Assembly (NCBI GenBank): GCA_002305795.1
Contig: DBRF01000003.1
Coordinates: forward strand, 1-35,882
DNA length: 35,882 nucleotides
Origin: Ruminococcaceae bacterium UBA1375
GTDB lineage: Bacteria > Bacillota > Clostridia > Oscillospirales > Ruminococcaceae
Direction of reading: 5' to 3'
The translations under genes and the position numbers were made by a program. The notes beneath the pieces were generated by a model. That model worked only from the letters and a program-made list of their open reading frames with translations. It was not told where the DNA came from and made no database searches. Below are positions 24,349 to 31,367 of the stretch, in pieces; position 1 is the first letter of the stretch; the number at the start of each line of letters is the position of its first letter.

Positions 24349-25268
24349 CCGTCACCGGCTACGACAGCGGGGGAACCGGACACAGCTTGACCCAGCTGCT
24401 TTCCTTTGGCTGGGAGTGTTCCAAAAGCAGTCCCTATGCCTCGTTGGAGCTTTCCGCTTTGGATGTTCCGGGGGCAAACTGGTTTCACCGGCTGGAGGTG
24501 TCTTTGAATGGAAGCCAACTGTTTTCCGGCAGGATGGACACCCAGGTTTGGGAGCAGACCGTTTCCGGCAGCCTCTGCCGTCTCACCGCCCGGAGCGCCA
24601 CGGCGGCTTTGGTGGACAACGAGGCGGCTCCGGTGGCCTATCAAAACTACTCCCTGGACCAGCTGCTCTTTGACCACGCCTACCCCTACGGCGTCACCGG
24701 CAGCACCCTTTCCGGTGGCACCCTGAGCCAGATTCTCTGCACCAAGGGGATGAGCCACTGGGACTTTTTACAGTTTTACTGCCGCCTGCTGCTGGGGTAT
24801 CTGCCCTGGGTCAACGAAGAGGGTATCCTCATGGGCCGGCAGGAGACAGGGGAGGGGATTTCCTTTGTCCAAGGGGATTATGAGTCCTTTACCCTTTCTC
24901 TGGACCGCACCGGCTTGATTTCCCGGCTGTATGTGCTGGATTCCACCGGGCAGTACCGCCCTATCACCAACAACTTCGCCCAGGCCCTGCTGGGGGAGAA
25001 GACGGAATATTACGCCCCTCCCGGCCGGTGGAGCCAAAACCTCACCCAGGCGGCGGGGAACCGGTTCCGGGAAGGGCAGCTGGACTACCTCACCGGGAAA
25101 CTGGTGCTGCCTGGGCTGTACCGTTACCGGCTGGGTCAGCGGGTGGACTTTTCCGGAGATGGAATCGCCTTTTCCGGCATGGAGCTGTCCGGCATTGCCC
25201 TTTTTGGGGACAGCGGCGGGTTTCACACTACTCTGACCCTCAGCGACCCCGCCGCCGGAAATATCTGA
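24336..25268 (+). CDS. Baseplate hub protein (gpD/XkdQ-like)
   Basis: A 310-residue protein at the hub position, between the LysM protein and the spike. It has the alternating beta-strand style of T4 gp27/P2 gpD hubs: RLEVSLNGSQLFSGRMDTQVWEQ, LTARSATAALVDNEAAPVAY, and a middle helical segment HWDFLQFYCRLLLGYLPWV. The hub connects the tube to the spike and opens the baseplate. Start ATG at 24336 with GGGGGAG upstream, overlapping the previous gene. The length is close to the usual 320-380. Confidence 0.8.
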   Translation: MAALTVTGYDSGGTGHSLTQLLSFGWECSKSSPYASLELSALDVPGANWFHRLEVSLNGSQLFSGRMDTQVWEQTVSGSLCRLTARSATAALVDNEAAPVAYQNYSLDQLLFDHAYPYGVTGSTLSGGTLSQILCTKGMSHWDFLQFYCRLLLGYLPWVNEEGILMGRQETGEGISFVQGDYESFTLSLDRTGLISRLYVLDSTGQYRPITNNFAQALLGEKTEYYAPPGRWSQNLTQAAGNRFREGQLDYLTGKLVLPGLYRYRLGQRVDFSGDGIAFSGMELSGIALFGDSGGFHTTLTLSDPAAGNI

Positions 25269-25287
25269 TGCAAGGAGGAACGTCAGC

Positions 25288-25608
25288 ATGGAATACACAC
25301 AACCTTTGCCTCAAACCGGCCAGGTGCGGGAAGCGGATGAAAGCTGCTGCAATCTCTCCGGCGCCGAAGCCTGGGGAAGCCTGAACCTGCTTCTGCCCTA
25401 CGGCGTCTACGCCAAACCGCCCCAGGGGAGCCAATGCGTGGTGCTGCCTTTAGGGGAGGGGGAACGGCTGAACCTGGGCTGCCCCGTTTCCCCCCAGGGG
25501 CTGGAGCCGGGGGAAATCAAGCTGCAAAGCGCCGGGGGGAGCTATCTGATTTTGAAAAACGACGGCACCATCCGGCTGGGGGGCCAGGTGGTCCAGGAGG
25601 AGCTGTAA
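25288..25608 (+). CDS. Short baseplate spike (gpV/Mu gp45-like)
   Basis: A 106-residue protein between hub and gp25-like wedge, the position of the membrane-piercing spike. It has an OB-like first part (about 25-75, LLLPYGVYAKPPQGSQCVVLPLGEGERL) and a short repeat-like tail (GEIKLQSAGGSYLILKNDGTIRLGG) that resembles the beginning of a spike beta-helix. Typical spikes are 150-250 residues, so the beta-helix and the metal-binding tip are mostly missing. AAGGAGG lies before the ATG. Confidence 0.65.
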   Translation: MEYTQPLPQTGQVREADESCCNLSGAEAWGSLNLLLPYGVYAKPPQGSQCVVLPLGEGERLNLGCPVSPQGLEPGEIKLQSAGGSYLILKNDGTIRLGGQVVQEEL

Positions 25609-25609
25609 C

Positions 25610-25975
25610 ATGGACTTTCGATTGGAACAAAAAGATTTGGTCTGCCTGGAAGACGGCACCCCGCAAACCGTCACCGGCACTGAGGAGTTGCTGCAGCGGG
25701 TGATGATTCGCCTCACCGTCCCCCGTGGGAAGTTTGCCTACAACGCCCAGCTGGGCAGCCGCTGGGAGGAGTTGACGGTGGAAGAAGCCCAGCCCCAGGA
25801 GCTGCTGGGGGTGATCCGGGAAGCCCTGGAAGGACTGGAAGGGGTGGAGGTCACCGGGGTGGAAAAGCAGGTGGACGCCCCAAGGCGGAGCTTGACCCTG
25901 CGGATCTTTCTCACCGTAAACGGGGTGGAAGCCCAGGTGGATTTGGAAAGCGAGGAGGAAAGCTATGGACTTTGA
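25610..25975 (+). CDS. Baseplate wedge protein, gp25/XkdS-like
   Basis: A 121-residue protein of the GPW/gp25 family. The conserved pattern RLTVPRGKFAYNAQLGSRWEEL (P-x-G-K-F-x-Y...GS) is visible near residues 35-56, followed by a helix EELLGVIREAL-like stretch and two C-terminal strands. It joins the baseplate to the sheath. The stop overlaps the baseplate J start by 11 bases. Confidence 0.88.
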   Translation: MDFRLEQKDLVCLEDGTPQTVTGTEELLQRVMIRLTVPRGKFAYNAQLGSRWEELTVEEAQPQELLGVIREALEGLEGVEVTGVEKQVDAPRRSLTLRIFLTVNGVEAQVDLESEEESYGL

Positions 25976-27023
25976 TACCCTTTACCAATCAATGGCGCAG
26001 AGCTATGAAGACTCCACCGGCTACCCGGTGAACCCGGACAGCGATTTGGGGATTCGGATGCAGGTGCTGGCCGGGGAGCTGCTGGGCTGCTACGGGGAAC
26101 TGGAACAGGCCCAGCTTCAAATGTTTCCCCAAACCGCCACCGGCAGCTGGCTGGATTTGCACGGCCAAGCCAGGGGGCTGACCCGCACCCAGGAAAGCAA
26201 GGCCGCCGGCAGCGTTTCCTTCTACCGGGCCACCGCCGCCACTTCCGACATCGTTATCCCCCAGGGCACCGTGGTGGGCACCTCCAACGGCAGCGGCGCC
26301 TGCTGGGTCACTACCCAGGACGGGGTGCTGCTTCAAGGGGAGCGTTCGGTGTTGGTGGAGGTGGAATGCACTGTGGCGGGCAACCAGGGCAACGCCGCCA
26401 TGAGCCAGGTGGACACCTTAATCAGCGCCCTGCCGGGGATTTCCTATGTGAGCAATCCCGAGGCCATCACCGGCGGCAGCCGGGCGGAGGACGACGAGAG
26501 CTTCCGCCGAAGGATTCTCAGCAGCTTTCTGGACCCTGCCACCGGCGTCAACCTGGCGGGGCTGGAACAGGAAGCCATGCAGGAAGTGGGGATGCACTCT
26601 GCCAAAGCCAAGTACATCGGCCTGGGGATGGTGGACATCTATGTGTCCAGCTATGACCGCACCAGCAACCTGGCCCTGGTGAGCCGGGTGCAGCAGCGGC
26701 TCAATGCCGTCCGGCCCCTGGGGCTGAACCTGGTGTCCGCGGCGGCGGAAGTGGTATCCCTGAATCTGTCGGTGCGGCTTTACACCAACGGCACCCAATC
26801 TTCCGACCAGTTGATTTCCGACGCCAAGGAATTTTTGGAAGCTGCGGTGAAGGAACTGGGGGTGGGGGAGAGCTTTAACCCCTATGTGGTGGGGGGACGG
26901 CTGTGCAGCGCCCTGTCCGGGGTAGCGGGGGTGGAATTTCTTTCCCCTACCGGCCGCCAGACCCCGGAGGACAACCAGATCTACTCCCCCGGTACCCTCA
27001 CCGTCACCGTGTCCCAACAGTAA
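25965..27023 (+). CDS. Baseplate J-like protein (gpJ/XkdT)
   Basis: A 352-residue protein of the baseplate_J family that forms the outer baseplate wedges. The N-terminal segment (YPVNPDSDLGIRMQVLAGELLG) and the middle signature GSWLDLHGQARGLTR followed by AAGSVSFYRA and GTVVGT are typical, and a C-terminal beta-rich domain ends NQIYSPGTLTVTVSQQ. The length is normal. It overlaps the gp25-like gene, so translation is coupled. Confidence 0.93.
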   Translation: MDFDTLYQSMAQSYEDSTGYPVNPDSDLGIRMQVLAGELLGCYGELEQAQLQMFPQTATGSWLDLHGQARGLTRTQESKAAGSVSFYRATAATSDIVIPQGTVVGTSNGSGACWVTTQDGVLLQGERSVLVEVECTVAGNQGNAAMSQVDTLISALPGISYVSNPEAITGGSRAEDDESFRRRILSSFLDPATGVNLAGLEQEAMQEVGMHSAKAKYIGLGMVDIYVSSYDRTSNLALVSRVQQRLNAVRPLGLNLVSAAAEVVSLNLSVRLYTNGTQSSDQLISDAKEFLEAAVKELGVGESFNPYVVGGRLCSALSGVAGVEFLSPTGRQTPEDNQIYSPGTLTVTVSQQ

Positions 27024-27035
27024 GGAGGAATGCCC

Positions 27036-27557
27036 ATGACCTGTTTGCAGCGGCTTTTGTCCCAGCTGGCTTCCACCGGCCTGTACCGGTTGGAGGAGGA
27101 CAGCTGGGTGTACGCCGAAGTGAAGGCCTATGCCGCCGGGTTTGAGCTGCTTTTGCAGGAAATCCAAAAACTGCGGTACGGCGCTTTTTTCCATCTGCCC
27201 CAGTGCCCCTATGCCCGGCAGCAGGAGCAGCTGTTCGGCTTTGACCCCACCCCGGAAAACGGCAGCGGGGACACCCCCTATACCGGCTCCTCCCTGGCCC
27301 GGCGGGAAAAGATCATCGCCGCCAGCCAAAAGCGGCTGGCCGTCTCCCGGCAGTACGCCGCCGCCGGTGATTTGCAGCAAGCCGGGGAAAGCTGGGGCTG
27401 CACCCTTTCCTTTGCAGAAGACCTGGAGCAGAACACCCTGACCGTGACGGTGCAGCCGGATTCGGACATCGCCCCCGACCCGGAAGGGTTAAAAACCAGG
27501 ATTGCCGCCCTGCTGCCCCATTGGGTGGATATTACCGTCACCGTGGCGGAAACATAA
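27036..27557 (+). CDS. Tail protein I/DUF2313 (XkdU-like)
   Basis: A 173-residue protein that follows baseplate J, as XkdU/YmfQ-type proteins do. The N-terminal helical section (LQRLLSQLASTGLYRLEEDSWVYAEVKAYAAGFELLLQEI) and the pattern leading to the ALLPHW terminal region fit DUF2313. These proteins connect the baseplate to tail fibres, yet no fibre gene follows; the cluster ends at the terminator 15 bases downstream. The ATG at 27036 is preferred over that at 27030, which is too close to AAGGAGG. Confidence 0.8.
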   Translation: MTCLQRLLSQLASTGLYRLEEDSWVYAEVKAYAAGFELLLQEIQKLRYGAFFHLPQCPYARQQEQLFGFDPTPENGSGDTPYTGSSLARREKIIAASQKRLAVSRQYAAAGDLQQAGESWGCTLSFAEDLEQNTLTVTVQPDSDIAPDPEGLKTRIAALLPHWVDITVTVAET

Positions 27558-27571
27558 AACATCATGACAAG

Positions 27572-27616
27572 AAACAGGAGCGATTCCGCCAACCCGGGCC
27601 GCTCCTGTTTTCTTTT
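27572..27616 (+). terminator. Terminator closing the phage-like cluster
   Basis: An 11-bp perfect stem (27572-27582 with 27600-27610) is followed by TCTTTTG. It directly follows the last morphogenesis gene. Confidence 0.85.
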
Positions 27617-27618
27617 GC

Positions 27619-27647
27619 TTGCAGTTGGCGGAAAACTGTGATAGACT
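27619..27647 (+). promoter_or_regulatory. Promoter of the alpha-galactosidase gene
   Basis: TTGCAG (27619-27624) and TAGACT (27642-27647) with a 17-base spacer directly after the cluster terminator, so the sugar gene is transcribed independently of the phage-like genes. Confidence 0.5.
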
Positions 27648-27703
27648 ACAAAAAACAGACGGCTAAGCCCTGCTGCAAGAGAAAACAAAAAGGAGATTTT
27701 GCC

Positions 27704-29926
27704 ATGCCTGTGATCTATCATTCCGCCGGTCAGACCTTCCATCTCTATAACCCCTATTACAGCTATATAATCAAGCTCCTCCCCGACGGCACCCCGGGCC
27801 AGCTGTACTTCGGCCCGCCCCTCACCCACCGGGAAAACTTCGACTCCCTGCTGGAGCTGCGGGACCGCCCCTTGCAGGTGAATTGTTCCCCGGCCTGGAG
27901 CTGTTTCAGCCTGGATTCGGTGAAGCTGGAGTACCCCTGCGCCGGCACCACCGACTTTCGCCGCACCGCCCTGGAAGCCGCCCTCCCCGACGGCAGCCGC
28001 ACCCTGGAGCCCCGCTACCTGCGCCATGAAATCACCCCCGGCAAGCCCCCGCTCCCCGGCCTGCCCGCCACCTATGTGGAGGAGGGTTCCGAAGCGGACA
28101 CCCTCTCCCTGCTGCTGCTGGATGAGCCCACCGGCCTGCAAATCACCCTGCGGTACACCGTCTTTGCTAACCACGCCGCTCTGGCCCGGAGTGTGTGCGT
28201 TCAAAACACCGGCGCCGCCCCCCTGACCCTGACCCGGGCCATGAGCTTCTGTCTGGACCTGCCGGAGAGCGATTACCAGTGGATGGAATTCATTGGCGGC
28301 TGGGGCAAGGAGCGCACCCCGGTGCTCCGAGACCTTGCCCCGGGGGTCACCTCCATTGAGAGCGTCCAGGGCTGCTCCTCCGCTCAGGAGAACCCCTTTG
28401 CTATCCTGAAACGAAAGGAAACCACCGAGTTTGCCGGGGAGGCATTGGGCTTTTCTTTGGTGTACAGCGGGAATTTTTTGCTGCAAGCCCAGGTGGACAG
28501 CTGGGACAATACCCGGATTTTGGGGGGCATCCATCCGGAAGGGTTTGGCTGGGTGCTGTATCCAGGGGATACCTTCACCACCCCGGAAGCCGTGCTGGCC
28601 TACACCCAGTCCGGCCTAAATGATCTCAGCCAGACCTACCATGCCCTTTACCGCTCCCGGCTGGCACGGGGAGAATGGCGGGACAAGCCCCGGCCGGTGC
28701 TGCTCAACAGCTGGGAAGCCTTTTACATGGACTTTGACCAAGAGGACCTGCTGCGCCTGGCCCGGTCCGCCGCCCAGCTGGGGGTGGAGCTGTTTGTGCT
28801 GGACGACGGCTGGTTCGGCCACCGTCGGGATGATGACCACGCCAGCCTGGGGGACTGGTTTCCCAACTCCAAAAAACTCCCCGGTGGCATTGCCGCCCTG
28901 TCGGCAGAGGTACACCGGCTGGGGATGCTGTTCGGGCTGTGGTTCGAGCCGGAGATGGTCAATGAGGATTCGGATTTGTACCGCGCCCACCCCGATTGGG
29001 TGGTTCAGACCCCCGGCCGGATGCGGGGCGTGGGGCGAAATCAGTATGTGCTGGACTTTTCCCGGCAGGAAGTGGTGGACAACCTTTACGGGCAGATGGA
29101 GCAGGTGCTGGCCCAGGGGAAGGTGGACTATGTAAAGTGGGACATGAACCGCTGCATCACCCAGCCCTACAGCGCCGCCCTGCCGCCCCACCGGCAGGGG
29201 GAGTTTTACCACCGGTACATCCTGGGGGTCTATTCGTTGTATGAACGGTTGACTCACCGTTTCCCCCACATCCTCTTTGAATCCTGCGCCAGCGGGGGCA
29301 ACCGGTTCGACCCCGGTATGCTGTACTACGCCCCCCAGGCCTGGTGCAGTGACAACACCGACGCCGTTGCCCGGCTGCAAATCCAGTACGGCACCAGCTA
29401 TTGCTATCCCCTTTCCAGTATGGGCAGCCATGTGTCGGTCTGCCCCAACCATCAGGTGTTCCGCACCACCCCCCTGGAAACCCGGTTTGGGGTGGCTATT
29501 TTCGGGGCTTTTGGGTACGAGCTGGATGTGACCAAGCTGCCGGACCAGCAGCGGGAGGAAATCAAACAGCAAATCGCCTTTTTCAAGGAGCACCGCAGCC
29601 TGCTGCAATTCGGCGCCTTCTACCGGCTGAAAAGCCCCTTTGCCGGGAACATTGCCGGGTGGATGGTGGTGAGCCCGGACAAAACCAAAGCCATCGCCGG
29701 GGAATATAAGATTCTCACCCAGGCCAACGCCCCCTATCGCCGGTTGAAGCTGGCGGGGCTGGACCCCCATGCCCTCTATGCCGTCAATGGAGAAAATCCC
29801 CGGTATGGGGACGAGCTGATGCAGGCAGGGCTGGTGACCACCGATTCCACCTCCGGCCGGTCCGGCCAACCGGAACCCGCCCAGGGGGACTTTTCCTGCC
29901 GCCTGTTTTACCTGGAGGCGGAATAA
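27704..29926 (+). CDS. Alpha-galactosidase (GH36)
   Basis: A 740-residue retaining glycosidase that removes terminal alpha-1,6-galactose from raffinose-family sugars. The catalytic nucleophile is D480 in VKWDMNR and the acid/base is D550 in WCSDNTDA; the loop LDDGWFGHRRDD (367-378) and LWFEPEMV are substrate-site signatures. The N-terminal beta-sandwich precedes a TIM barrel from about residue 330, and a C-terminal beta domain follows. No signal peptide is present, so it acts in the cytoplasm on imported sugars; no transporter is seen nearby. Start ATG 27704 has AAAGGAG upstream; a longer frame passes through the promoter and is wrong. Its stop overlaps the next start (TAATG). Confidence 0.96.
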   Translation: MPVIYHSAGQTFHLYNPYYSYIIKLLPDGTPGQLYFGPPLTHRENFDSLLELRDRPLQVNCSPAWSCFSLDSVKLEYPCAGTTDFRRTALEAALPDGSRTLEPRYLRHEITPGKPPLPGLPATYVEEGSEADTLSLLLLDEPTGLQITLRYTVFANHAALARSVCVQNTGAAPLTLTRAMSFCLDLPESDYQWMEFIGGWGKERTPVLRDLAPGVTSIESVQGCSSAQENPFAILKRKETTEFAGEALGFSLVYSGNFLLQAQVDSWDNTRILGGIHPEGFGWVLYPGDTFTTPEAVLAYTQSGLNDLSQTYHALYRSRLARGEWRDKPRPVLLNSWEAFYMDFDQEDLLRLARSAAQLGVELFVLDDGWFGHRRDDDHASLGDWFPNSKKLPGGIAALSAEVHRLGMLFGLWFEPEMVNEDSDLYRAHPDWVVQTPGRMRGVGRNQYVLDFSRQEVVDNLYGQMEQVLAQGKVDYVKWDMNRCITQPYSAALPPHRQGEFYHRYILGVYSLYERLTHRFPHILFESCASGGNRFDPGMLYYAPQAWCSDNTDAVARLQIQYGTSYCYPLSSMGSHVSVCPNHQVFRTTPLETRFGVAIFGAFGYELDVTKLPDQQREEIKQQIAFFKEHRSLLQFGAFYRLKSPFAGNIAGWMVVSPDKTKAIAGEYKILTQANAPYRRLKLAGLDPHALYAVNGENPRYGDELMQAGLVTTDSTSGRSGQPEPAQGDFSCRLFYLEAE

Positions 29927-30627
29927 TGAGTCCCAAGCAGTACGGAAAACCCCAGCAAAAGACCGTCTCCCTGCTGGGGGAGCGGGTGAGCTATACCCTC
30001 ACCCGGAAGGCGGTGAAAAACCTGAACCTGCGCATCAGCCGGGAGGGGAAGGTGAACCTTTCCATCCCTAGGTGGGTGAGCCAGGCCCAGGCGGAGGCAT
30101 TTTTGCAGGCCAAGGCGGAATTTGTTTTGGCTGGGCAAGCCCGGGCGGCCCAGCGGCAGGAAAGCCACCCGTTGGAACTGCCAACCCGGGAGGGAAACCG
30201 GGTGTTTCTCTGGGGCAGGCCCTATGTGCTTCGGTTTGGGGAGCGGGCGGAAATTGTTTCGGAAGAATCTCTTTGGCTGAAAGGGCCGGAATCCGCTGAA
30301 AAAGCCTTGCAGGAGCTGTACCGCTTGCAATGCCGGGTCAAAGCGGAAGAATATCTTCCGGAAGTGCTGGAAGATTTCGCAGATGCCCTTCCCGGCCTGC
30401 CCACCCTGCGCTACCGCCGGATGACCTCCCGCTGGGGCAGCTGCAACACCAAGTCCCGGCAGATTACCCTGAACACCCGGCTGGCGGAGTACCCTCCCAC
30501 TGCCCTGCTGGCGGTGCTGTACCACGAAGTCACCCACCTTCTCTGCCCCGACCATTCCCAGGCGTTCTACCGGCAGCTGCTGCTGCGCTGCCCCAGGTAC
30601 CGGGAATGGACGGAGGTTTTGAAATAA
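29926..30627 (+). CDS. YgjP-like zinc metalloprotein (M48/SprT-type domain)
   Basis: A 233-residue cytosolic protein of the YgjP/DUF45 group. Zinc-binding HEVTH (200-204) and the third ligand H210 in CPDHSQAFY are present, and the conserved RYRRMTSRWGSCNTKSRQI segment at about 162-180 is the family hallmark. Family members have been described as metal-dependent hydrolases, with UTP pyrophosphatase activity reported for E. coli YgjP, so either proteolysis or nucleotide hydrolysis is possible here. It is translationally coupled to the alpha-galactosidase stop, with no separate promoter. Confidence 0.88.
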   Translation: MSPKQYGKPQQKTVSLLGERVSYTLTRKAVKNLNLRISREGKVNLSIPRWVSQAQAEAFLQAKAEFVLAGQARAAQRQESHPLELPTREGNRVFLWGRPYVLRFGERAEIVSEESLWLKGPESAEKALQELYRLQCRVKAEEYLPEVLEDFADALPGLPTLRYRRMTSRWGSCNTKSRQITLNTRLAEYPPTALLAVLYHEVTHLLCPDHSQAFYRQLLLRCPRYREWTEVLK

Positions 30628-30628
30628 T

Positions 30629-30871
30629 TTATGCTTTTGGAGACGCTTTATCGAAAAGTGTCTCCGTTTTATTTGCACGAGGACATTTTATATCGTTGCA
30701 ATGCTCACATTCTTCTTCTGAAATGTTTTCATAACAGCACAAGTAATAATCACATTCCTCGCAGCAACATTCTATCAGTTGTCCAAAATCATTTGTTTTT
30801 GTTCCATTTCCTTTGCAGTCTTTTCCGTTATTTCCTGGAATGAGTTCAACTTTCGTAATATCTAAAATCAT
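30629..30871 (-). CDS. Small cysteine-rich protein of unknown function
   Basis: An 80-residue protein with nine cysteines, many paired (ECCCEECDYYLCCYEN, EECEHCNDIKCP), probably a zinc-binding or metal-storing domain rather than a secreted protein, since there is no signal peptide. I do not recognise a family. Support for it being real: AGGAGAG 6 bases before the ATG and a near-consensus minus-strand promoter upstream. It is lower in GC than both neighbours and runs against the YgjP-like gene; its 3' end overlaps that gene's terminator. Confidence 0.65.
   Translation of the reverse strand: MILDITKVELIPGNNGKDCKGNGTKTNDFGQLIECCCEECDYYLCCYENISEEECEHCNDIKCPRANKTETLFDKASPKA
30639..30674 (+). terminator. 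Terminator of the alpha-galactosidase/YgjP-like operon
   Basis: An 8-bp stem with one wobble (30639-30646 with 30658-30665) and an 11-base loop is followed by GTTTTATTT. It lies inside the 3' end of the antisense cysteine-rich gene. Confidence 0.65.
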
Positions 30872-30897
30872 GTTATCTCTCCTCGTCTTTTGAAAAA

Positions 30898-30926
30898 ATT
30901 ATATAACGTTAAAGACCTTATGTAAA
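30898..30926 (-). promoter_or_regulatory. Promoter of the cysteine-rich gene
   Basis: On the minus strand TTTACA (30921-30926) and TATAAT (30898-30903) are separated by exactly 17 bases, a near-consensus sigma-A promoter about 30 bases before the ATG. Confidence 0.75.
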
Positions 30927-30931
30927 GAGAA

Positions 30932-31015
30932 TCTATTGCAATAATTCGCATGTTGAAATCATATAATACAATAATCTATGTATAATGAGTGTCTATTGTG
31001 ATAATCTATATGTAA
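30932..31015. repeat. Iterated AT-rich repeats upstream of the small regulator
   Basis: Three related copies: TCTATTGCAATAATTCGCATGT (30932-30953), a shorter middle copy ACAATAATCTATGT (30968-30981), and TCTATTGTGATAATCTATATGT (30992-31013). The outer two share most positions and lie 60 bases apart. They occupy the intergenic stretch between the divergent cysteine-rich and regulator genes, where repeated operators are expected. Confidence 0.55.
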
Positions 31016-31069
31016 ACAGAAGGATTAAAACATTAGCTAATAAAAATATATCGAATGGAGAAAGACCGC

Positions 31070-31273
31070 ATGATTAAATTAAACGTACTGCATTTGCTGG
31101 AAGAACAGGGCAAGACCAGATACTGGCTTTATAAGCAGCTGGGGATGAGCTGGCAGAATTTCAGCCGGATGGTGAACAACCAGACCAAGTCCATCCGCTA
31201 TGAGAATATTGAAACCATGTGCCTGCTGCTGCACTGCACCCCCAACGACCTGTTTTTGATTACTGAGGATTAA
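31070..31273 (+). CDS. Small Cro/CI-type (XRE) transcriptional regulator
   Basis: A 67-residue single-domain helix-turn-helix protein. The recognition region YWLYKQLGMSWQNFSRMVNNQTKSIRYENIETMCLLLHCTPNDLFL matches YozG-like regulators that are little more than the DNA-binding domain. GGAGAAAG lies 7 bases before the ATG at 31070; an ATG five codons earlier overlaps that site and is less likely. It is divergent from the cysteine-rich gene, with iterated repeats between, so it may regulate that gene and itself. The region is AT-rich compared with its surroundings. Confidence 0.85.
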   Translation: MIKLNVLHLLEEQGKTRYWLYKQLGMSWQNFSRMVNNQTKSIRYENIETMCLLLHCTPNDLFLITED

Positions 31274-31277
31274 GTCC

Positions 31278-31318
31278 CGCCGCCCTAGGATGAAAGGGCG
31301 GCGATTTGCTTTTTTCCC
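31278..31318 (+). terminator. Terminator after the small regulator
   Basis: CGCCGCCCT (31278-31286) pairs with AGGGCGGCG (31295-31303) over a loop of 8 bases, then ATTTGCTTTTTTC follows. Downstream, a -10-like TAGAAT (31334-31339) with a poor -35 may be the start for the next gene. Confidence 0.8.
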
Positions 31319-31367
31319 CCTTTTCTGGTACCATAGAATGAGACAAAGATTCACCGGGAGGGAGCCC

